Source: UBA4717 sp045580165
Lineage (GTDB): Bacteria; Bacillota; Clostridia; Oscillospirales; CAG-272
Direction: 5' to 3'
NCBI GenBank assembly: GCA_045580165.1
Contig: JAZNNG010000011.1
Location: forward strand, 1 to 14,960
Length of the DNA: 14,960 nucleotides
Within the stretch, counting starts at the first letter, position 1. The number at the start of each line of letters is the position of its first letter. Position numbers and translations under genes: made by a program. A model generated the notes under the pieces. It was given only the letters and a program-made list of their open reading frames with translations, had not been told where the DNA came from and ran no database searches. Positions 8,353 through 12,996 of the stretch are shown piece by piece.

Positions 8353-8543
8353 GTGAAATATCCGGCGTTGCCGAATGTGAAATAATTTCCTTGCGGAAAT
8401 TGTGAAATATCTCCCGCCGCCTACGGCTTTGGTCGATGTGAAATAAAATTCGTTCCTTCACACGCCGCAGGCGTATTTCACTGCCGCAGGCAATTTCACA
8501 CGCGTCAGCGTATTTCACTCGTTCCGTAAGGAACGAATTTCAC
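8353..8543. repeat. Hairpin array A: mirror-symmetric, 4+4 units
   Basis: GTGAAAT occurs at 8353, 8377, 8402 and 8438. Its reverse complement ATTTCAC occurs at 8475, 8493, 8512 and 8537. The first can pair with the eighth, the second with the seventh, and so on. Between them sit short hairpins, including AATTTCC-TTGC-GGAAATT, ACGCC-GCA-GGCGT, TGCC-GCA-GGCA, ACGC-GTCA-GCGT and TCGTTCC-GTAA-GGAACGA. Hairpin stems differ while the spacer is constant, so it is not a CRISPR array. The structure resembles an enlarged REPIN. The array is followed by a terminator hairpin and the tRNA-Trp fragment. Confidence 0.88.
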
Positions 8544-8544
8544 T

Positions 8545-8580
8545 GAAAAAAGCCAAGTCGAAATTCGACTTGGATTTTTT
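8545..8580. terminator. Terminator-like hairpin next to the tRNA fragment
   Basis: CCAAGTCGAA (8553-8562) and TTCGACTTGG (8564-8573) form a perfect 10-bp stem with A-rich left and T6 right flanks. It holds the same position relative to the tRNA-Trp fragment as the terminator at 10447-10470 holds to the intact tRNA. It may be the former tRNA-Trp terminator, displaced by integration. Confidence 0.8.
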
Positions 8581-8585
8581 GACAG

Positions 8586-8626
8586 GGGGCACAAAGACTC
8601 GAACTCTGGACACGCGGTTTTGGAGA
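8586..8626 (-). repeat. 41-bp duplicate of the 3' part of tRNA-Trp (probable att site)
   Basis: The 41 bases are identical to 10479-10519 of the intact tRNA-Trp. They cover tRNA nucleotide 31 (end of the 5' anticodon arm) through most of the 3' acceptor strand. Just outside, the copy has one extra G and a G-to-A change that disrupts the CCA-side match. No 5' half of the tRNA follows, so it is not a functional tRNA. Identity from the anticodon region to the 3' end is the classic footprint of a tyrosine-recombinase island inserted at a tRNA gene. Confidence 0.88.
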
Positions 8627-8833
8627 ACTCGTCACTATGCCGAAAATTTGGCGCAGTTACGGGAAATTTCAAGTGCGAGTTTTAAGTTGACAAAAGTTTT
8701 GACAAAATGGGGAGGCATTCGAATTGCGTCAGTAAGTTTACGGTAATGACTTTTGCGTTTTTCAATCTAATCTCGTCACAAATTGCATATACTTTTTGTG
8801 ACGAAATGAGCATCGAACTCGATAAAATACAAA
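8627..8833. other. Non-coding stretch with a 10-bp hairpin
   Basis: No convincing gene is seen. TCGTCACAAA (8773-8782) and TTTGTGACGA (8795-8804) form a perfect stem with a 12-base loop, 29 bases past the stop of the GHKL ATPase gene. It lacks a clear T run on the minus strand, so it is at best a weak terminator or an mRNA 3'-end stabiliser. Confidence 0.5.
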
Positions 8834-9847
8834 TCAGGTCGTCTTCAATACGTGGTTATACATATTGCTTACACTTTCATTCATATTTATCGGAACAATC
8901 TTGGTTTGCGGGTTACTGCTCTGGTAAACGACAAACAATTGATGTGCGAAGCCTTGTCCCATCCAGCTAATACCATCAAAATCAAGTGTGACTTCTTCAA
9001 ATTTTTCAAGTCTGTTACAAACTCTTTTTGCTTGTGAACGCGATACGGGCGCGGAATAAAAAACATTTTTCATAGGTATTTTAGTTTTTGTAAACCCTCC
9101 GTCGACGTTCGAATACAAATCGAAAACCTCACACGCACTTTTGTTGCTGAAATTCGAAAGCGACATAAATACCTGTGTTCCCGATATACATTCGTCTACG
9201 TCCAGAACAATTTCGTTTTCGTATTTGCTTGTGGTGAAAATTTTACCACTTGAACAAATCAAAAACAAATCCATCATTTTCGAGCTGAAGAAAATTCCTT
9301 CGCCCGAGTGACGTTGTTTATCGGTTGTAAGCTTTCCTTTAAACAATTCACATATAGCCGCATCTTTATCGGGCAATGAAAAATGGTTTTTGATTTTTTC
9401 AAAAATACCGATTCCGTCATCTGTGATTATTACAGAAGTTGTGAGGTAGTTTTGCCTTATTACAACATACATATTTTCAGCTTCGGAGTGATCAATAACG
9501 TTATTAACCATTTCGCTTAACGTATAATTCCATATTTCTTTTACGTTTTCGGATAACTCTCCGATATATCGGCTCAAACACATATCGTAAGGAAGCGTGT
9601 CTGAGTCGAGTCCGCCCTCACTTCGTTTGAAGAAAAATTTAAATTCCCGATTTATCAATTCATACTGACCGCGTTTCGCTTTTTTGATAATATCTCGCTC
9701 AATAAGCTCGTTTAAGTATGCGTGTACCGTTGTTTGACTAATATCATACGTTTGGGCTACACACTTGGAGAGGCTCTTTGTTCCTTGAGATATTTTTTCG
9801 AGGATATACAAAACTATCGAGTTCTTTATTGATGTGTTGAATTTCAA
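8834..9847 (-). CDS. wHTH-GHKL ATPase with C-terminal STAS-like (DUF4325) domain
   Basis: The product is 337 residues from a TTG at 9847, eight bases after AGGAGG. The longer frame starting at 9868 would place that ribosome site inside the gene, so it is rejected. Residues ~8-70 form a winged helix-turn-helix (SQTTVHAYLNELIERDII recognition region). Residues ~95-232 are a GHKL/HATPase_c domain: N-box LSEMVNNVIDH (110-120), G1 TDDGIGIFE (142-150), G2 HSGEGIFF (180-187) and GTQVFMSL (223-230). Residues ~264-337 match the STAS-like DUF4325 pattern (SRSQAKRVCNRLEKF, VTLDFDGISWMGQGFAHQL). There is no transmembrane segment and no His phosphoacceptor domain, so it is not a classical sensor kinase. 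By analogy with anti-sigma kinase/STAS pairs it may be an ATP-dependent switch that also binds DNA; this is inference. It is the only gene of the tRNA-Trp mini-island. Confidence 0.85.
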   Translation of the reverse strand: MKFNTSIKNSIVLYILEKISQGTKSLSKCVAQTYDISQTTVHAYLNELIERDIIKKAKRGQYELINREFKFFFKRSEGGLDSDTLPYDMCLSRYIGELSENVKEIWNYTLSEMVNNVIDHSEAENMYVVIRQNYLTTSVIITDDGIGIFEKIKNHFSLPDKDAAICELFKGKLTTDKQRHSGEGIFFSSKMMDLFLICSSGKIFTTSKYENEIVLDVDECISGTQVFMSLSNFSNKSACEVFDLYSNVDGGFTKTKIPMKNVFYSAPVSRSQAKRVCNRLEKFEEVTLDFDGISWMGQGFAHQLFVVYQSSNPQTKIVPINMNESVSNMYNHVLKTT

Positions 9848-9882
9848 ATTTCTCTCCTCCTGAATCAAATTGATTTTGTTTT

Positions 9883-9911
9883 ATTATATTATGTAGTTTC
9901 GATTTTGTCAA
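9883..9911 (-). promoter_or_regulatory. Consensus sigma-A promoter of the GHKL ATPase gene
   Basis: On the minus strand TTGACA (9911-9906), a 17-base spacer and TATAAT (9888-9883) match the consensus exactly, about 35 bases upstream of the TTG start. Confidence 0.9.
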
Positions 9912-9960
9912 TACATATTTCTCTAAAATGAGTTTTTATTTATTTTATTCGGTTTGCTTG

Positions 9961-10007
9961 TTTCAGATAAACTATGTTTTATTTAGCAAAAAATCGTTTA
10001 TCTGAAA
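9961..10007. promoter_or_regulatory. 12-bp perfect inverted repeat upstream of the GHKL promoter
   Basis: TTTCAGATAAAC (9961-9972) and GTTTATCTGAAA (9996-10007) are exact inverted copies separated by 23 bases, some 50 bases upstream of the -35 box. Arm centres are 35 bp apart, between three and three and a half helical turns. It is a candidate binding site for a dimeric or paired regulator, possibly the wHTH of the downstream product. As a hairpin it lacks a T run. Confidence 0.5.
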
Positions 10008-10140
10008 TAACTCATCATAGACACTTGATTGGGTTTGTGTTTCAAAAACTTCTAAAATACGATTTTTTGCCCCGCTTTTCTCGTTCACAAAAACTTTACA
10101 ATTTCGTTTTTAGGGGTTTCTCATCTCTCCCGACAAAGCC

Positions 10141-10200
10141 ATTTTTCATCTGCGGAGCAAATTTCATCCACCGCAGCCGGATTTCACCCGTCACAGACGG
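10141..10200. repeat. Hairpin array B: one-sided (half) array
   Basis: Spacers of the same type as in array A (AATTTCATC, GGATTTCAC, GGATTTAAC) alternate with small hairpins: TGC-GGA-GCA, a degenerate CCACC-GCA-GCCGG and CCGTC-ACA-GACGG. All spacers point the same way and no inverted half is visible, unlike arrays A and C. It runs straight into the terminator at 10210-10239. Confidence 0.7.
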
Positions 10201-10209
10201 ATTTAACTG

Positions 10210-10239
10210 AAAAAAGCACTGCTTTCGCAGTGCTTTTTT
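10210..10239. terminator. Bidirectional intrinsic terminator after array B
   Basis: GCACTGC (10216-10222), loop TTTC and GCAGTGC (10227-10233) are flanked by six A and six T residues. The flanks, AACTGAAAAAAG on the left and TTTTTTCTTG on the right, closely match those of the hairpins at 7306-7327 and (left flank) 8553-8573. Confidence 0.85.
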
Positions 10240-10270
10240 CTTGTGACACCAGTGTAAAACACGTCCCAAT

Positions 10271-10439
10271 CACGCCTAAGGCGTGTATATCATCAAGACG
10301 AAGTCTTGCATATCATCAATTCCGCAGGAATTGTATATCATCATTGCGAAAGCGCAATACAGCCTGCGGCTGATGAGATACACGCTTCGCGTGATGATAT
10401 GCGCCTTGCGGCGATGATATACCATTGCTTTCGCAATGG
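10271..10439. repeat. Hairpin array C: mirror-symmetric, nested 3+3 units
   Basis: Three spacers, TATATCATC (10286-10294), GCATATCATC (10308-10317) and GTATATCATC (10333-10342), are complementary in reverse order to GATGATATA (10413-10421), GATGATATGC (10393-10402) and GATGAGATAC (10372-10381, one mismatch). The matching of the variable flanking bases within each pair shows nested pairing. Side hairpins include AAGAC-GAA-GTCTT, AATTCC-GCA-GGAATT, ATTGCG-AAAG-CGCAAT, AGCC-TGC-GGCT, ACGC-TTC-GCGT and CGCC-TTGC-GGCG. Outer hairpins CACGCC-TAA-GGCGTG and CCATTGC-TTTC-GCAATGG bracket the array. No gene overlaps it convincingly. Confidence 0.9.
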
Positions 10440-10441
10440 AT

Positions 10442-10470
10442 AAAAAATCGACAGGTCGAAACCTGTCGAT
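10442..10470 (-). terminator. Intrinsic terminator of tRNA-Trp
   Basis: On the minus strand, immediately after the encoded CCA, a 10-bp stem (arms at 10447-10456 and 10461-10470) with a four-base loop is followed by a run of T residues (complement of 10442-10446). It ends the short tRNA transcript before array C. Confidence 0.9.
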
Positions 10471-10473
10471 TTT

Positions 10474-10549
10474 TGGCAGGGGCACAAAGACTCGAACTCT
10501 GGACACGCGGTTTTGGAGACCGCTGCTCTACCAACTGAGCTATACCCCT
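10474..10549 (-). tRNA. tRNA-Trp (anticodon CCA)
   Basis: The 76-nt cloverleaf is complete on the minus strand: acceptor AGGGGTA with TGCCCCT, D arm GCTC-AGTTGGTA-GAGC, anticodon arm GCGGT-CTCCAAA-ACCGC with anticodon CCA, variable loop GTGTC, T arm CAGAG-TTCGAGT-CTTTG, discriminator G73 and an encoded CCA end. Its 3' part is duplicated at 8586-8626, which marks this gene as an integration site. Confidence 0.97.
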
Positions 10550-10568
10550 TTATTTATCAGCAGTCGCT

Positions 10569-10597
10569 ATTATAACACACCTATACTCATTTGTCAA
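10569..10597 (-). promoter_or_regulatory. Consensus sigma-A promoter of tRNA-Trp
   Basis: On the minus strand TTGACA (10597-10592), 17 bases and TATAAT (10574-10569) lie 19 bases upstream of the mature tRNA 5' end. It is divergent from the comEC promoter. Confidence 0.92.
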
Positions 10598-10627
10598 GGC
10601 TTATTTTATCCTTTTTCTTTCCTATTG

Positions 10628-10656
10628 TTGACAAATTTTGTCTTTTATTGTATAAT
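10628..10656 (+). promoter_or_regulatory. Consensus sigma-A promoter of comEC
   Basis: TTGACA (10628-10633), 17 bases and TATAAT (10651-10656) match the consensus. The predicted start near 10663 rules out translation starts upstream of it, including the long open frame beginning at 10591. The gap 10550-10734 holds only the two divergent promoters and the comEC leader. Confidence 0.9.
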
Positions 10657-10668
10657 TTCATCGTTGTT

Positions 10669-10697
10669 CCGTTTGTTAAAAACGGTTTTTATTTTTT
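10669..10697 (+). promoter_or_regulatory. Hairpin with T-rich tail in the comEC leader
   Basis: CCGTTT (10669-10674) pairs with AAACGG (10680-10685) around a five-base loop, followed by TTTTTATTTTTT. It looks like a weak intrinsic terminator between the promoter and the ribosome site. It begins only about six bases after the predicted transcription start, so a 5'-end stabilising role is as likely as attenuation. Confidence 0.45.
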
Positions 10698-10708
10698 AGG
10701 GAGGTGCC

Positions 10709-10738
10709 TTGGGCGGCGTTTGCCCTTATCCGTTATGA
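10709..10738 (+). CDS. Possible nine-codon leader peptide coupled to comEC
   Basis: The strongest ribosome site in the leader, AGGGAGGTG (10698-10706), is four bases from the TTG at 10709, which opens a nine-codon frame. Its TGA (10736-10738) overlaps the ATG of comEC (10735). It would explain why the ribosome site lies too far from the comEC ATG. The spacing is short and no family evidence exists. Confidence 0.3.
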   Translation: MGGVCPYPL

Positions 10739-12924
10739 ATTTCCTGTCGCGCAGATATTTGCTTTGTGTTTGCTTATGCTTTATTTTGCCCCTGTTTATT
10801 ATGAGTATGCTTGATGACGGAGTCAGACCCTCCGCCACTCTTTTTGCCCTCATATTATCTGCCGCGGTCCTTCTTTTCCGTATATTTAAGCACCGTATTT
10901 TCGGTGGCATTGCCCGTACTGCCTCGCTTTTCGAGGTCGTATGCTTTGCCGCTTTTATTTTTGCCCTTTGTCTGCCGACTTACCTCTACAACGTAAGCGC
11001 CGACAAATATGCTAACCTTAACAAAGCCGACGCCCGTATTGAAATGATCGTACGCGAGGTATATTCCGATACCGAATACTACACCTCCTTCGTCGGTGAC
11101 GTCCGCGCGGTAGATCTTGAATCCGCCAACTTCGGCATTACGGTCTACGCGCCCTTCTCCGCCGAGATCAAGGAAAACGACATTATAGTTTTCGACGCGC
11201 ATCTCACCGACGTTGACGAGATCGGGCTTGGCGAGGCTCGCGCCTACTACAAAAGAAACAACATCCTCTTTTCTGCCGAGGCGTATGCCGACGGCTTATT
11301 TTTATGTCTTGGTGAGTACGAATCCCCTCTTACCCGTATGGAAAGCGCCAACCGTCACGCAGGGTATATGCTTGATTTCAGGCTCTCACCCCGTGAAGCC
11401 GCCCTTGCCAAGGCTCTCGTTCTCGGTGACAGAAGCTATCTTCCCGACCTACTTGACCGCGACTTTTCAAGAATCGGGATCTCCCACATTTTAGCTCTCA
11501 GCGGTATGCACCTTACACTGCTTATCGGGATATATTTGTTCTTTGCAAAGCGGCTTATAAAGTGCCGCACATTTATTCGGGCAAGCGTTATTCCGCTTAC
11601 TCTTTTTATTTTGCTTTTCACGGGGCTCAGCGCGTCGCTTCTCAGAGCAAGTCTTATGCTTATCGTAAGCTATATCGGACTTATTATGAAAAGGAGGCCT
11701 GACTCGCTGACTGTCCTGTTTTTCATTTTGTTTATTATATTTGCCGTCGATCCGTATTCGGTTTTTGATGTCGGGCTGATCTTGTCCTTTTCATCTGTTT
11801 TCGGCATTCTTTTGCTTATGCCCTATTTCTCGGCGCAAAAGCTTAAGCTTCTCAAGCGTATGCACGGCGGATTCGTTGTAAGCTACGTTCTTCCGTTCAT
11901 ATACGACTCGTTTACCCTCTCGTTTTCCGCCTGCGCGTTCACGCTTCCCTCGATGCTCTTCTTTTTCGACTACGCCTCTCTTATCGGCATTTTATCTACC
12001 TTTTTATTCACCCCTCTCATCGTTTTATACATAGTCGCATCCTTACTTCTTTTCATGTTTTACAGGGTACCTGCCGTTTGCGACCTTATCTCCCGCACGA
12101 TATGCTTTCTGTATGACGCTATAGAAAAGCTGTCGGGCAGTCTCTCATCGCTCGACAATATTTGCGTATCCTGTGACGATCCGCTGTTTTTAGTGGGATT
12201 TCTGACGGTTTTGATTGCTCTCGTTTTGACAGTCTTGAAGAACTCGCTAAGGGCACATTTTGCCGCGATTATGCTTGCGGCGCATTTGGCTTTTGTCCTG
12301 TTCATCACCGTATCAATGCTTATTCGCGCCAACGCCGCCTGTGTTGACTGTATTTCGGGCGGTAACGGTTGTTCTGTCGTTGCAACCTCGCAGGGCGAAT
12401 GCGTGATAGTCGATTTATCTAAGGGCGGCAGAAGCTCTGCCGACATAACGGCAAGCGGTGTTTTCTCGTCGCTTCACACAGAGGCTGACACGCTCGTGAT
12501 GTCGGGATACTCCGCTAAGCACCATTTGATGCTGAAGCGTCTGAATTCTCTCATACCCGTTAAGCGCGTGCTTTTGCCGTTACCCGTATCCGAGAGCGAA
12601 GGTCACTACGCCGGTATTATAGAGTCCTATGCCGAGCAAAACGGAATTTCACTCGAGTACTTCGAGCCGGGCGAAGAGCTTAACGCTTCGGGACTCGGTG
12701 TTACCGTGATAAGCTCAAGAAGCGCGCCAAGCTCCACGCCTGACGTTGCCGTTAATATAGAGTGCAATCAGCAAAACCATCTTATAGTAGGCGGAAATTT
12801 CCACAGTGGAGCTGAGAGTGAATTTTCGCGCTTTGCCCGTCTTGCCGAAGCGGTTTACTTATGCTCGGGCTCAAGCGTTACGAGAACGGCATTCAGAAAA
12901 AACGTTCCTGTGTTTCCCGCTTGA
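10735..12924 (+). CDS. comEC: ComEC/Rec2 family DNA uptake channel, degenerate MBL domain
   Basis: From the ATG at 10735 the product is 729 residues; an in-frame TTG at 10720 is the alternative. Two or three N-terminal membrane helices are followed by an OB-fold-like soluble region (~95-210). The ComEC core contains the family motif SHILALSGMHLTL (His251-His259 region), preceded by AKALVLGDRSYLPDLL, and many further helices to about residue 520. ComEC forms the inner-membrane channel for single-stranded DNA during natural transformation. The last ~195 residues align with the metallo-beta-lactamase-like domain (VDCISGGNGCSVV, IVDLSKGG), but the HxHxDH metal-binding motif is absent (SGYSAKHHL stands there) and the domain is short, so nuclease activity is unlikely. 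A YifB/ComM gene follows after 72 bases. Confidence 0.9.
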   Translation: MNFLSRRYLLCVCLCFILPLFIMSMLDDGVRPSATLFALILSAAVLLFRIFKHRIFGGIARTASLFEVVCFAAFIFALCLPTYLYNVSADKYANLNKADARIEMIVREVYSDTEYYTSFVGDVRAVDLESANFGITVYAPFSAEIKENDIIVFDAHLTDVDEIGLGEARAYYKRNNILFSAEAYADGLFLCLGEYESPLTRMESANRHAGYMLDFRLSPREAALAKALVLGDRSYLPDLLDRDFSRIGISHILALSGMHLTLLIGIYLFFAKRLIKCRTFIRASVIPLTLFILLFTGLSASLLRASLMLIVSYIGLIMKRRPDSLTVLFFILFIIFAVDPYSVFDVGLILSFSSVFGILLLMPYFSAQKLKLLKRMHGGFVVSYVLPFIYDSFTLSFSACAFTLPSMLFFFDYASLIGILSTFLFTPLIVLYIVASLLLFMFYRVPAVCDLISRTICFLYDAIEKLSGSLSSLDNICVSCDDPLFLVGFLTVLIALVLTVLKNSLRAHFAAIMLAAHLAFVLFITVSMLIRANAACVDCISGGNGCSVVATSQGECVIVDLSKGGRSSADITASGVFSSLHTEADTLVMSGYSAKHHLMLKRLNSLIPVKRVLLPLPVSESEGHYAGIIESYAEQNGISLEYFEPGEELNASGLGVTVISSRSAPSSTPDVAVNIECNQQNHLIVGGNFHSGAESEFSRFARLAEAVYLCSGSSVTRTAFRKNVPVFPA

Positions 12925-12936
12925 CGAGCTTGGCTA

Positions 12937-12965
12937 TTGTAAATTATAGAGTAATGTGTTAAAAT
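12937..12965 (+). promoter_or_regulatory. Possible promoter of the YifB/ComM gene
   Basis: TTGTAA, a 17-base spacer and TAAAAT lie 31 bases upstream of the ATG. Each box has mismatches to consensus, so read-through from comEC is an alternative. Confidence 0.4.
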
Positions 12966-12996
12966 AATGAAAGTAATATCTTGAAAGGATATAATT

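Larger units (their letters stand above)
8586..10519. mobile_element. Putative tRNA-Trp-integrated mini-island without integrase
   Basis: The element is bounded by the 41-bp direct repeats at 8586-8626 and 10479-10519. It contains one supported gene (wHTH-GHKL-STAS protein, 8834-9847), an upstream inverted repeat, hairpin arrays B and C and terminators. There is no recombinase or excisionase gene, so mobility would need an enzyme in trans, or this is the remnant of a larger island. The gene in it is AT-rich relative to comEC and the GH20 gene. Boundaries are inferred from the duplicated tRNA segment. Confidence 0.6.

Noticed and set aside
8300..8518. N-terminal extension of the membrane protein by 73 codons
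   Set aside because: It lies in hairpin array A and upstream of a strong promoter; the GTG at 8299 has a ribosome site.
8586..8626. A second functional tRNA-Trp
   Set aside because: Only the 3' part is present; the 5' half and D arm are missing and the CCA end is altered.
8707..8970. 87-codon plus-strand open frame with a GGGGAGG nearby
   Set aside because: It overlaps the 3' end of the GHKL ATPase gene, which has clear domain motifs, and its product shows no recognisable pattern.
8353..10439. CRISPR arrays
   Set aside because: The constant parts are only 7-10 bp and switch orientation midway; the variable parts are self-complementary hairpins of 11-18 bp rather than unique spacers, and no cas gene is present.
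10276..10534. Two minus-strand open frames over array C and the tRNA
   Set aside because: They consist of hairpin array and tRNA sequence.
10591..10734. Longer comEC start beginning at 10591
   Set aside because: It would include the consensus promoter and leader hairpin within the coding region.
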